Position numbers and translations under genes: made by a program
Assembly (NCBI GenBank): GCA_020736575.1
Contig: JAGPYM010000011.1
Coordinates: forward strand, 930,001-994,000
Source: Thelonectria olida
Lineage: Eukaryota; Ascomycota; Sordariomycetes; Hypocreales; Nectriaceae
Length of the DNA stretch: 64,000 nucleotides
Direction: 5' to 3'
The notes under the pieces: model-generated
What the model saw: the letters and a program-made list of their open reading frames with translations, nothing else
What the model was told of the DNA's origin: nothing
The model's database searches: none
In this document: positions 32,638 through 43,788 of the stretch, one piece after another
Position numbering within the stretch: the first letter of the stretch is position 1
How the letters are laid out: the number at the start of each line of letters is the position of its first letter

Positions 32638-34590
32638 ATGGCGTCGTCGGGCTCCGTCGTGGTCGCTAAGCCGCGCGCGCGGCTCGACGGCCTGGGCATC
32701 TTCTGGATCGTCTTTGCCCTATCGTGGACGTTTCTGCTGGCCTGCGGCATGACCTTTCTCTATCTCCGCCGCGACATGCCCATGCTGAGGATCCGGGGGC
32801 TCTCCGTGTCCTTTGTCGCCATCATCTTCCTGCATCTGTATTGGGGTGCCGTGCAGACGGGCTACTGCTACGGGCCTCTTGCGCCGCCCGTGGTTGAGTT
32901 TTGGATCATGAGCATCTGGCTTCCCTTCGGCATTGCCCTCTTCCACGCGTCCAACAGCCGCTTCCTGCACGTTGCGCAGAAGCAAAAGGACCTCTTCGCC
33001 CACGAGAATGCTTCTTCGCTGGAGAAGCCCAAGCGGGCCAAGAGCACTTCTCTGCTGGGCCGCTTCCGGGACCTCGACTACTCTCGAAAGATTCTCGTCT
33101 TGGTCGGCATTGGCATGGGCTTTCAGGTATGAAGACATTGTGTTCTATACACAACATGCAGTACATGTACTGATTTGAGTAATAGTTTGTCCTGACCATC
33201 GTCATGTACCTCGTCTCCCGCAAGTTCCACAAGTCGTTTGGCGTCCCAGGGACCGAAGTCACCGGCACCGAGGAGCAGAAGAAGAGCAGCCAAGGTCGAG
33301 GCTGGGAGTGGTAAGCGCTCTCTCGAACCCACCGGGATATACACACGAAAGAACACACGGCTAACGGCCCGACTTACAGGTGGCCCTCGGTCTTTTGGCA
33401 GTTTTTCTGGGCATGGATTATCGCTCCCGTCATTCTCTGGAAGGCTCGTGGAATCCACGACACTCAAGGTTGGAGATTTCAGACTATTGCATGCTGTCTC
33501 GCCAAGTGAGTAACGCCGCATCCGTCAACCGAGACATTCCGTTAACGACTTGATGCAGTCTTCACGCCACTCCTATGTGGCTGGTTGCCCTCTATGTGCC
33601 TGCCATGGCTCCCATCAACAAGTATTGGATTCCTCCCCAGTGGTAAGTTGGCTCCATATTCGTCTCGAATATAGCTTTTGCGGTAGAGGACTTGCCCGGC
33701 TGACTCGTTAAAGGATTGCCATTTCCATCATGATGCTCGAGATCTTCACCGTCTTCTTTCCTTGCTGGGAAGTCATGCGACATCAGACTCTGCGACAGGA
33801 AACCCTCGACTCTATTGCGCAGTGGGAGGCCAACAACAAAGGAAACCCTAGGAGCGCCCGATCTGTCGCCACGGGCTCGACAACTGTTGCCGGATCCGCC
33901 TTTACTGCCTGGTCCAAGGACAGCAAGGCCTCTTCTCAGGAGAGTATCCTCACCATGGGCGCCCTCGAGCACGTCCTGGAGCGCAACCCCGAGCCTCTGC
34001 AAAAGTTCTCTGCCCTCCGCGACTTTTCCGGAGAGAACATTGCCTTCCTCCGCGCCGTCGCCGAGTGGAAGTCGTCTCTGCCTCCTGCTGTGCGCGACCC
34101 CGAACGCCTCCACGACGGATCGATCCGGGAGCTCGTTCGCGAGCGATTCAACTCGGCCCTCCGCATCTACACCAACTTCATCAGCTCCCGCGACGCCGAG
34201 TTCCAGGTCAACCTGTCATCGCACGACCTCAAGAAGCTCGAGGCCGTCTTCGAGTACCCGGCGCGCGTTCTCTTCGGCAACAAGCGCGAGGTCGACCCGG
34301 CGACGCCCTTTGACATGTTCTCAGGCCCCAACAACAGCAATCTGGACAACGCTTCGTCGCACGGATCTGAGACCGGCATCATCATGGAGCCCAAGAGGAG
34401 CAGGGACGTCATCGGCGACAAGGCGCTCTACTGGGGCGAGATCCCCGACGGGTTCGACGAGGCCGTCTTTGACGACTCGGAGGCGAGCATCAAGTATCTC
34501 GTCTTGACCAACACATGGCCCAAGTTTGTCAAAGACCGACGGATATCGCTGGAATCGGATGTGAACCTCGAGGCCGGCCACCACGCTTAG
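32638..34590 (+). CDS. Seven-transmembrane protein with C-terminal RGS domain
   Basis: Five exons (32638-33126, 33186-33310, 33380-33505, 33559-33642, 33714-34590) give 566 residues. The ATG at 32638 has the strong context ACCAACATGG; an in-frame ATG at 32602 would add 12 residues. The N-terminal half has about seven hydrophobic helices (for example [36 protein letters not shown] and [14 protein letters not shown]). The RGS domain covers about residues 355-465 ([35 protein letters not shown], and ARVLFGN near its end). Such fungal proteins speed GTP hydrolysis on G-alpha subunits and shape development, stress and carbon responses. The receptor-like half suggests an integral plasma-membrane or endomembrane RGS. 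The very long upstream spacer fits a heavily regulated gene. Confidence 0.9.
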
Positions 34591-37011
34591 ACGATGAAGA
34601 GGAAGAAGAAAAGAGGGAACAGCGTGATTAATTTTCGGGAGTTTTTTTCGATGGACGAAATATGGGAAAGGGAAAGGTCACTCACTCACAATTTTCTTGA
34701 TATGTATGATGGAGGACGGTCGCTATTTTGGTCATGATATCCCAGATGAGAGCTGCAAACACCTGACGGTTTTTGGTGGTTTGCGCTTGGTAGTTTATTT
34801 TTAATGCATCTTGATCCTTTGTCTTCAACTATGGCATCTCTGAGTGTTCAATGTTATATCTGTCAACGTGCTGAAGGCATATACACATACACACATAGTT
34901 CATACTGACCAAACGTGTCTCAATCGCCTCCTCCTCCGCCTCCTCCATCACCACCACCCCCATCTCCTCCATCGCCGCTGCTGAAGAAGCCAAAAGCAAA
35001 CCATCCGCTACCCCCGTCAGAGTTCGCGTGCGTCGTCCCACGTTGCATCCTCCTCTTAGGCCTGCGTCGCTTAAAACTCGATGCATCCGGGTCCATCTGG
35101 CGCGTGCGGAAATCGTTCACATCGAACTGGTTTTTCTTCTTCCTCCTCCTCGTCAAGGGGATGCACATGGCTGGCTGAATGCAGGGAAGAGCGAAGAGGG
35201 TCGAAGGGCGAGTCCGGCGAGGTTCCAGGCCCTGGGACTTGGGATTTTTTAGTGGCGTCCAGGGCTAATGCTGCACGTTTTGATTATTCCCTCATGCGGG
35301 CGCGGCCGAGAAGAGGGATTCAGTTACGCAAGAAGAATCAAAGTGAGACAGAGACCGTTTGTGGCGCTGGGCGGGAGAAGTCGAGACTTGGGGGGAGTGT
35401 TGTTAATCACAAATCGCGTTGGGGGGATGAGGAAGGGAGAGAGATTGAGAGATTGATCTGGTTCCATGGGTGATGGTGTGACTTTTGGGAAATAACTTAA
35501 TCAGCCTTGATGTGCCAAGATGCAGGTTATGCAGTTCTCTGTTAGTCACTCAAGGGAGACAAGGCAGATTTCAGCCGCAGATCCATCTCGGTTGACTTGG
35601 TTGACAAATGTGATCGATCCTAGCGACGGAGTGTTCATAGTTCCTCTAGGAAGCTATTCCCTTAGCTCAAAATAGCTTCATCACGAGCGTCGGATGGTGT
35701 AGCAAGGCAAACCACTCCCACACATAGTCAGCACCTCGGCAGAAACACTACTAGAACATACTGTAGCTGGCAATCACCCGTCAAATCTGTCCATGCAATT
35801 GATGACACGGCCCGTCCCTTGACTATCAAACTCTGACCCATACATGTTTGAGCGCATGGTTTCTCCTCGGCATTATTGCCTGTTCCCTAGTGCATCTGTG
35901 GTACCATCTATCACATGAAAACCCTCTTCTCTCATCCGATAAACGATCTTCCCTCTTGGATGTTCCGTCAGGTTATCATGGCCTCCGGGATATATTCCGG
36001 AATTGTGGGATCGTTTGGAGATCTGGCCCAGGGAGACGGTCGACCATGTTGGTCGTTGGATCTGTTTAGAAGGATTTAGACGTATTATTTTCAGTAGTCT
36101 TGTTGGGAGTGAGTTAGTGTTCAAAGTCGTCTTCCCCAGATGCATCGTCGCCCCTTTCTAGATCTTTCATCATCTTTGGCTCTCCATTTGTACCGACATG
36201 CTCAGCATCACCAACACTCCTGATCCAATCCACCCTAATCTTCAACACACAAACCCCATCTCAACAACTTACGTTATTCATACCATATACCATCTTTTCA
36301 CCGGGGTCACTCTTCAATCTCATACTGCTTTTCACAGCCGTACGCGTAAGTAGTCTGAAAACATGACGTAGAAATAACTTTATCCTCAATGCCATCGCAA
36401 CTACCGGAACATCCGTCGGGAATAGCAGCGGGAATGACCTCACAAGCCCTGCCACAAGGACACACAACCACAGAAACGTTCCCGCCCCCATGGCTCCGGC
36501 ATCGATGCCGTTGAGAGTGCCGCTCGAAATTTGCCCGAGCCTCATCATTGGTGCAACATGAGCTCCAACTGTGGCCTTGGGTTGCAGCAAAAGGTCAGAG
36601 TCAAACCCTTCATTTCGGACCGTCGGTCCCAAATGGGTTTAAACACATGCTTTTTGGCAGTGCGCTGCTCCATCTGATCAGAGAACTACTCAAGAGACGA
36701 GGGCACGACTTACGTCTCCATACTGAGCCTCCGTCGCCACAACATGGCATCTATGGCTGGTGACGTACGTCGATACTGTTGGTTCTGCCGGCTTGGCACG
36801 TCTTTCCGTGATCGGGAGTTCTAGAATCGAGCATGGCATACGTAACGACCTGGAGATATCCTAGTGAAGGGTTGGATATAATAAGGCCTCGGGCCAGTGG
36901 TGATGGAGGAACTATTCAGACATCAAACCAACATTCTTTACCAGTCTACAACACCATCTGTCTTTTACTATTGCCTTCGTTTCATTCATTCTACCAAAAC
37001 AACAAACAACC
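34591..37011. other. 2.4-kb intergenic region
   Basis: No gene is supported. A CCT/CTC-rich tract lies at about 34921-34980, low-complexity DNA that opens proline-rich frames without other coding signs. A TATA-like box for the tannase gene is near the right end. Confidence 0.45.
36876..36885 (+). promoter_or_regulatory. TATA-like box upstream of tannase
   Basis: ATATAATAAG lies about 130 bp upstream of the tannase ATG at 37012. Confidence 0.4.
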
Positions 37012-38793
37012 ATGCGTCAATCCTCAGCTGCAGCTGTGGCTGCTCTGGCTGCCACGGCCAGTGCAACATCTCTGTCTGATCTGTGCACAGTTTCCAACGT
37101 CCAGGCTGCCCTGCCCTCCAACGGAACCTTGCTCGGCATTGACATGATTCCGTCGTCTGTGACGGCGAGCGCTGTCTACAACGCAACTGTCGGCGGAGGC
37201 ATGATGCGTCGCGATACCGACGCGACCACCTACAGTTACTGCAACGTCACCGTCTCCTACACCCACGGCAGCAAGGGCGACACAGTTGTCCTCAAGTACG
37301 GCTTCCCTAGCCCTTCTGACTTTAAGAAGCGCTTCTACGTTGCTGGCGGAGGCGGCTACTCTCTCAACACCGATGCCACTGGTGGCCTCGAGTACGGTGC
37401 GGTTGCGGGTGCCACCGATGGAGGGTACGATGCCTTCAACTACAGCTACGACGAGAAGTTCCTGTACGGAAACGGATCCATCAACTGGGATTCCACCTAC
37501 ATGTTCTCGTACCAGGCTCTGGGCGAGATGACGCAGGTTGGAAAGTACATCACCAAAAACCTCTACGACATGGCCAGCTCCAGCAAGGTCTACACCTACT
37601 ACGAGGGCTGCTCTGACGGTGGCCGCGAGGGCATGAGCCAGGTCCAGCGTTGGGGCGACGAGTACGACGGCGTCATTGCTGGGGCTCCCGCTTTCCGCTT
37701 CGCCCAGCAGCAGGTCCTCCACGTCTATCCCGTCACTGTCGAGCAGACTCTGGACTACTACCCTCCCCCCTGCGAACTCGACAAGATCGTCAACGCCACC
37801 ATCGAAGCATGCGACGAGCTCGACGGCCGCAAGGACGGCGTCATCTCGCGAACCGATCTCTGCAAGCTCAACTTCAAGCTCAAGTCCATCATCGGCGAGT
37901 CCTACTACTGCGCGGCCCAGACCAGCGACTCCCTTGGATTCGGATACAGCAGCAAGCGTGGCCTCGGCAAGCGTCAGGCCCAGGGCAGTTCCAGCAGCAC
38001 CACCCCTGAGCAGAACGGAACTGTCAGCGCCGAGGGTGTTGCCGTTGCCCAGGCCATCTACGACGGTCTCTTTAACAGCAACGACGAGCGGGCTTACCTC
38101 TCCTGGCAGATTGGCTCTGACCTTTCTGACGGCGACACCACCTACAACAATGAGACGGACTCCTGGGAGATGAGCATTCCCTCCACCGGCGGCATGTACG
38201 TCGTCAAGTACATCGAGCTCTTGGATCTGGACAACCTCGACAACCTTAACAATGTCACCTACGACACGCTGGTCGACTGGATGAACACGGGCCTGATCCG
38301 CTACTACGACAGCCTCCAGACCACGCTCCCCGACCTCACCACCTTCAAAAACGCCGGCGGCAAGCTCCTCCACTACCACGGCGAGTCCGACCCCAGCATC
38401 CCCGCCGCCTCGTCTGTCCACTACTGGCAGTCGGTCCGCTCCATCATGTACCCCAAGCTGTCCGACTCGGCCGCGCAGAAGGCACTCGCCGACTGGTACC
38501 AGTTCTACCTCGTCCCCGGCGCCGCCCACTGCGGCACCAACTCGCTGCAGCCCGGGCCATACCCGCAAAACAACATGGAGATCATGATCGACTGGGTCGA
38601 GAACGACGTCAAGCCCTCGCGCCTCAACGCCACCGTTTCTTCTGGCGACTACGAGGGCGAGACCCAGATGCTCTGCCAGTGGCCTACTCGACCTCTGTGG
38701 ACCAGCGACAGCAGCTTCAAGTGCGTCAACCACAAGAAGTCGATTGAGAGTTGGACCTATGACTTCCCTGCCTTCAAGATCCCCGTCTACTAA
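37012..38793 (+). CDS. Tannase / feruloyl esterase family protein, secreted
   Basis: An intronless gene of 593 residues with a signal peptide (AAAVAALAATASATS). The tannase-family triad is intact in its characteristic disulfide-linked layout: Cys200-Ser201 in GCSDGGREGM, Asp460 in HGESDPSIPA, and His506-Cys507 in PGAAHCGTN. A family calcium-site-like region and the lid domain lie between Ser and Asp, and there are many N-glycosylation sites. A KRGLGKRQAQG segment near residue 320 is a potential Kex2 cleavage site, as in processed fungal tannases. It should hydrolyse gallate or hydroxycinnamate esters in plant material; the sequence does not decide between tannin and ferulate. Codon use is strongly biased to G/C third positions, suggesting high expression. 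Confidence 0.92.
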   Translation: MRQSSAAAVAALAATASATSLSDLCTVSNVQAALPSNGTLLGIDMIPSSVTASAVYNATVGGGMMRRDTDATTYSYCNVTVSYTHGSKGDTVVLKYGFPSPSDFKKRFYVAGGGGYSLNTDATGGLEYGAVAGATDGGYDAFNYSYDEKFLYGNGSINWDSTYMFSYQALGEMTQVGKYITKNLYDMASSSKVYTYYEGCSDGGREGMSQVQRWGDEYDGVIAGAPAFRFAQQQVLHVYPVTVEQTLDYYPPPCELDKIVNATIEACDELDGRKDGVISRTDLCKLNFKLKSIIGESYYCAAQTSDSLGFGYSSKRGLGKRQAQGSSSSTTPEQNGTVSAEGVAVAQAIYDGLFNSNDERAYLSWQIGSDLSDGDTTYNNETDSWEMSIPSTGGMYVVKYIELLDLDNLDNLNNVTYDTLVDWMNTGLIRYYDSLQTTLPDLTTFKNAGGKLLHYHGESDPSIPAASSVHYWQSVRSIMYPKLSDSAAQKALADWYQFYLVPGAAHCGTNSLQPGPYPQNNMEIMIDWVENDVKPSRLNATVSSGDYEGETQMLCQWPTRPLWTSDSSFKCVNHKKSIESWTYDFPAFKIPVY

Positions 38794-39011
38794 GCGCCTA
38801 CGCTGGGACTTGGGTTGTTCTTTGGAATAGCCTCGGGGCCTTGTTTTTCCATGGTGGTTATATTCTCTCCTGTATATTAAGCACATATATCTAGTTCCTT
38901 AGTCTTTACAGCCTGTTAGCATTTGAAAAATAAAGATGGCCTTGGAAAACATCAATGAGGGAGCCCATCTCCCAGCTCTTTACTTGCTTTGTTGGCCTGT
39001 CTACTTGGCTT

Positions 39012-40577
39012 CTATGACTTGATTGTTGGATGTCCATTCGTGACAACCCTTGTCTCTTTGTTTAACCTGACCTTGACGTTGAATATCCAAGAGCCACGAA
39101 CGAGCTCAGCGTTGCTTTCTACAACAACATCGTCTTTAGCTACACGCATTCCTAGAGCCTTGTTGGGTTGCGCCTTGAAGGCATCCACTAGATCTTGAGG
39201 GTCAAGGTCCTTGTCGCAGGAATGGCCGAGACTCTTGACGGCAACCTTGCTCATTCGCTTCTGCAGGTTCATGGCCAATGAAACACGGAACAGACTCCCG
39301 TCCGTAGTCTTCTTGAGCACCACCGCAGCTATCACGTGGTCCGTCGGCATCTTGGCAAAGTTGAGCGTCATCGTCTGTGTCAGGGCGCTCTTGTGCCAGG
39401 ACAAGGGATAGTTCATGACGGGTTCGATCGCAGGGTCGGAGTCGTAGTGCAACCAGCACGCCGTGGCATATCCGTCTGGCCTCGCGGCCTTGTCTCGTTT
39501 CGTCAGGTAGATGACTTGCGGCTTGAAGGAGGAGAACTTGGTCGGGAAGTGAACGGGTTTGCCGCGAGTTCGACTGTATTGATCTCGGCCGGTAGAGTTT
39601 TTGACGAGCCCAATGCCCACGGCTGAAGCAATGTCTCCTCGGGAGAAACAAGAAAGCATTCCGAGTACTTGGCCGGGGTTGCTCTGCTGCTCAATCAGAG
39701 AGAGGCCAAGATGGATGCCTTTGTTGGTGATGACTGGAGGATCGCCATGACTGGGATGAGGCTCAATGTCGGCAGAGCCTTTGAAGAAGCACGGGTGAGT
39801 TGCCAGAACGCCAATCGTTGAGATCTTCTCGGGCACTGAGGAAGCGTCCCAGGCGAATATTGTGTTGTCGTCGTATTCCTGTAGAATCTCTTCTTGCAGT
39901 CGAACGAAGGCCTTCTCCCCTTCGCCGTACAGCATAGTCATGCTAATGTCAAAGATGCCAAGGAGGCAATACGCCATGTCCTCCGGTCTCGTGGTTTCTC
40001 TCTCAGATGCCCACGACATCTTTTGTGCAACGCTGCTCGTGGAGCAGTCGCCAGTCAGCAAGGTCCCTTGGTCAATGCCGGCTCGTTGAGAGACTCGGTG
40101 GGCAAGTTGCATCTTGTCACCAATGTGTCTCCATTGCCCGTCAAAGAAGTCGACGGTATGTGGTGCGATCAACTCTTGCAACGTCCAGCCTCTGGTGAAC
40201 CACCGCGACTTCTCAAAGTCGCTACCCACCGGCCCTGGACCGTCATGGCTCACGTCCTCGAGATAGGCATAGCAGACCTGGGACATCTGGTACCACCGGA
40301 ACATGGAGTTGATGGACTCGGATAACTCGGCGCTGCTAGTTTTGTCGATGCAGCAGGTATCAACCCAGACATACTCCAACGGCTCGGGGAAGAACTGGGT
40401 TACGGTCTGGCAGAACTTGACGATCTTGACCCAACCGGGCTTCTGGTCGAGATCGCTTCGGCCCAGGTCCTGGAGGGTGACTTCATCGCTGCCCCAGACG
40501 TGTGAAAGAATGGCATAGGGTGGAATATCGGCAAAGAAGGACTCCAGCTTGAGCGTCCGAATGTTGAGCAGTCGCAT
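39012..40577 (-). CDS. HET domain protein
   Basis: An intronless gene of 521 residues. The three HET blocks are clear: PYAILSHVWGSDEVTLQD (residues 19-36), YVWVDTCCIDKTSSAELSES followed by INSMFRWYQ (about 69-97), and SRWFTRGWTLQELIAP (about 124-139). MAYCLLGIFDISMTMLYGEG, the usual extension of this subfamily (HET-E/HET-D-like HET domains), follows. The C-terminal 250 residues have no recognised domain, and there are no NACHT or WD repeats. HET domains drive cell death in heterokaryon incompatibility and NLR signalling; this stand-alone copy could be an executor or a free polymorphic recognition protein. It converges with the tannase gene, 218 bp away. Confidence 0.9.
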   Translation of the reverse strand: MRLLNIRTLKLESFFADIPPYAILSHVWGSDEVTLQDLGRSDLDQKPGWVKIVKFCQTVTQFFPEPLEYVWVDTCCIDKTSSAELSESINSMFRWYQMSQVCYAYLEDVSHDGPGPVGSDFEKSRWFTRGWTLQELIAPHTVDFFDGQWRHIGDKMQLAHRVSQRAGIDQGTLLTGDCSTSSVAQKMSWASERETTRPEDMAYCLLGIFDISMTMLYGEGEKAFVRLQEEILQEYDDNTIFAWDASSVPEKISTIGVLATHPCFFKGSADIEPHPSHGDPPVITNKGIHLGLSLIEQQSNPGQVLGMLSCFSRGDIASAVGIGLVKNSTGRDQYSRTRGKPVHFPTKFSSFKPQVIYLTKRDKAARPDGYATACWLHYDSDPAIEPVMNYPLSWHKSALTQTMTLNFAKMPTDHVIAAVVLKKTTDGSLFRVSLAMNLQKRMSKVAVKSLGHSCDKDLDPQDLVDAFKAQPNKALGMRVAKDDVVVESNAELVRGSWIFNVKVRLNKETRVVTNGHPTIKS

Positions 40578-43500
40578 CGCGACAGATCAGTGAGGGCGAG
40601 TTGGGGGCCATATCCTTGAATTTCGCGCACCACGTAGCTAAGCGCTAAGATGCCAAGGTCAGGAAAAACAATCACGTGGAGTAGTTTAGGGTAGCAATGG
40701 GCCTGAGATCCCTGTATTCAAAAGGCATTTGTAGAGATTGCTGTTGAATATGCTTTGAGGTGAGAGTCATGATTTGGAATTGGGTGTGTCTGGTTAGAAC
40801 TATCGTGAAGCTGCGCCGCAGCAGAGGCAATTCGGACAGATCAAATTGAGAGTTGTTCAAGGTGGGGTTAGATGAACACTCTCGGTTTCGCTTCTTGTTT
40901 ATTTTTGAGGTGAAATAGTGTCGAGACAGTTGAGTTGCCCAAATTAATTGTAGATGAGGAATAAGACTGGAACTTTTGATAATTAGGAATTAGACTCTAT
41001 CTTCCTCAGAGGACATAGACTTTTGTCTAATGCTCATGGCACTTTGTTAGTGCTGCATTAAATCCATTCGCTCTCGTCGTAAATGGTAGTATACTTTGTT
41101 CGGTTTCGCATCCTTCGATTTACACTCGATTTTCTCGATGTTGGATGGCGAACTGATCACTTCACATCTTCGTGTCCTCACAGATCTTGTCTACGGAGTC
41201 TCCGGAAGGTATTTCGACTTGGCCCCCATTTGCCAAATCAAGTTGGTGTTCTTCACCTTGTAGGTCGGCTGAACTCAACTGCCGGCTGGAGTCACGGAGA
41301 AATTTCGACCATTATGTTGCCTAGACTTGACTAGCTATTTCTAGAAGTTGATAATACCGGTGTGAAGCATGGCCTGGGGAAATTGCAATTGCTCCTTCGT
41401 ATCATCGACGAGATAAGCCCGGAGTTGCGCGGGTGTGAGCCATATGACCTCTCGCGTAAGGCCCCAAGAGGCATGAGTGCGGCAGTGAGAGACATGTGAA
41501 GTGCAATGCTATAAAGTTTGTCGCCAAGACCAGCTAGATGTGAAAAACTGAAAATGAAGCCATTCTGGACACCATAACTGATGACGAGGCAGCCCAAGCC
41601 TGGGTTTACTTACAAAGACGGCCTTGGCAAAGGGTCTACGATTAGTAGAGGCCGCTGAGTCTCCTGAGCCTCGAACCGTCAAAGCGGGCAGCGCTAGCAT
41701 TGTGAACCTGGGCTAGCTAGAACTCGGCCGTCAAGCGATCTCGACCAGGGCCAAAACGGTTACGACGTTGAAGCCGGGCCGAGACAAGCTACGCGGCAAG
41801 GGTCCTTTTCTCCAAGCCGGGCGTGGTTCCTGAACGAGGGCCTTCGTGTGTCTGAAGCATGAGGTGTCTCGTTTCAAGTATTAAGCGTAAATATAGAGTG
41901 AAGTCGATGTGTATGAATAGCAACAGCTTATCTGAGATGCTAAAACGGAGCTTCAGATTCCCGGAGCTTTCGCTCAGCTTCGTCAGCACTCAGCGCAATG
42001 AGAATGAGAAGGCAATCTGTGTATGTGATGAGCCGGACCGTCGGACTGGCGGAAATACCGGAATGGCGCAGTCCCAGATGGTTTCTACAAATAATTAAGT
42101 TCTCACACTCACTCAGATAAGATGCGAGGGCGAAGGACCCCAACGAGTCAGCTGACAAATTTCTCGTGTCCTGCCACAATTGGGACGAGGCTTCCATCAT
42201 TTGAACTCAAAGAAGGCAGGGGTATGTATTCTGAGAAGAAGTCCCGGTCACTCAAGAGAGTCAAGTTTAAGCTCGACATGTCTATACGCAGCCGGAAGTC
42301 AAAGTTTGGCAGACACTTTGATTCTTCCAATGGTAATTACAAGGGGACAAGACGGAGCTCGATTAGTGCACCAAAGCCATTGAAGATTGGGTGGTGACAT
42401 TGGGGTGGGTGTGGACGGGATGATGAATCTCCACCACGACGAGAGAATGACAGGGAACGTCGCATTGAACAGAAGCTGATTTGGTCCCGGCATTGAGACG
42501 GGAGATTCATGACACGCAGATGACGCCAAAGGAACAATCCTGGGCTTTTTTTTGTAATTCTTTTGAGTTTTCGTGTTTCGTCCAGTTCGTGCTATCAACT
42601 TTGGACCGTCTCGAAACGCACCACGTTTCCGTCTCGCGTCCAGACATTTGCTGGCTGTTCACGGAATTATTTGCTGCGTGCTAAGTCAAGCAGACGCCGA
42701 GATGACTGTTTGCTGACAGGCGCTGAGAGTGATCAGGGACGAAAAATAAGACGCACTCCTCGCTCATCAACGCACGTACCGCGGTTATATTGCGCAGACG
42801 AGAGCGATCAAATGACATGTCATAATTGCATTCGCCTGCAGGATGCATGTGGAGAGATGGGAAAGCCCGATGAAAGCCATCTTGACGTGGCGCAGGCAGC
42901 ATTGTCGAGTAAGAATGTGCGCGGCCGGGTTGGATGCTATTCTCAACATTTCAAAGCCCGCCGAGGACACAGTCATCCCTCCGCCGCACGCCGGCGACGT
43001 AGCAGTAGCACGCCACAGACTAGACGCAAGAAACACGGCGCAAACGCGTTTGACTGGGCATTCTTGCTACAACCGAGTCCGGCCTAGACAGCAGCCGGCT
43101 TGGCCAAGACCTCTCTCTCTGTGTTGTATGGGCTCTCTCCGTCTTGCCCCTGACGAGCATGACACAGGCTCTCGTCAACCACACCCGAAACATGGATCCC
43201 TCGAGTTCCCCCGCATTGCAGGACCCTTTGCCCTTCTCCAACGGTCGCTAGCCCGTTAGTGTGCCCAGCAACGCACCCGCCCACTCGGTGCCGCTGCACA
43301 GCGGTCTAGAACACCCCGAGGGGTCGCCAAGAGAGCTGGGCTGGGCGTGTGGGCTGATTACACAGCGAGGCAGGGCGTCTAGCTACAGCGTCGTTGCGGG
43401 AAGGGGTCAAGGGGTCCCCGACTGGGGGAAGACATGGCTGCGTTGCGTTGCGGCGTTGCGTCTTTTACCGTCACGGAACTTGCAGAGCACGGGAGGCCGG

Positions 43501-43788
43501 GGGAGACGGAGAGAGCAGCGTCGCAACGAGAGATAGACTCGTGGGATTAAGTGGGCGAATCCTGGGAGACACTGCTGCGGTTCGTCTCAGAGCGACAGCT
43601 TCTACTTAAAGTCCGTGATGCCCTCGGGAGCATTATTTGTTGTTTTCCCTCTGAATCAAGCCTTTCCGTTTCACCAGTCTTCTGTTCAAAACACCCTTTT
43701 GGTTTTCTGTTCGTCACGAACCCAATTTCAACTAGACTTTCTTTCCTATTTCCCCCTCTCTGTCCTTGTCTGTACAGCTCTCTTCGCA
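40578..43788. other. 3.2-kb intergenic region
   Basis: Apart from a weak small-gene candidate at 41341-41700, no gene is supported. Frames between 42100 and 43500 are short, overlap in several phases and have no domain. The last 150 bases before the carbonic anhydrase are pyrimidine-rich. Confidence 0.4.
41341..41700 (-). CDS. Candidate small two-exon protein of unknown function
   Basis: Exon 41700-41614 encodes MLALPALTVRGSGDSAASTN and ends KAVF before a consensus GTAAGT donor. An acceptor CTTTATAG at 41509 opens exon 41508-41341, containing WGLTREVIWLTPAQLRAYLV and ending HTGIINF. Both ends are phase 0, giving 84 residues. The second exon has a natural amino-acid composition, but I recognise no family and the splice choice is not unique. 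It could equally be a relic of a larger gene. Confidence 0.28.

Noticed and set aside
34915..35178. Proline-rich 87-codon plus frame
   Set aside because: It arises from a CCT/CTC-repeat tract; there is no conserved sequence after the tract.
37024..38886. A 620-codon open frame on the minus strand, longer than the tannase it overlaps
   Set aside because: It is the mirror of a highly GC3-biased gene; its product is Val/Gly/Ala/Asp-rich without domains or signal, while the plus frame has a full tannase triad.
42122..43090. Several 90-170 codon plus-strand frames before the carbonic anhydrase
   Set aside because: They overlap in multiple phases, have Arg/Ser-rich random composition and carry no domain.
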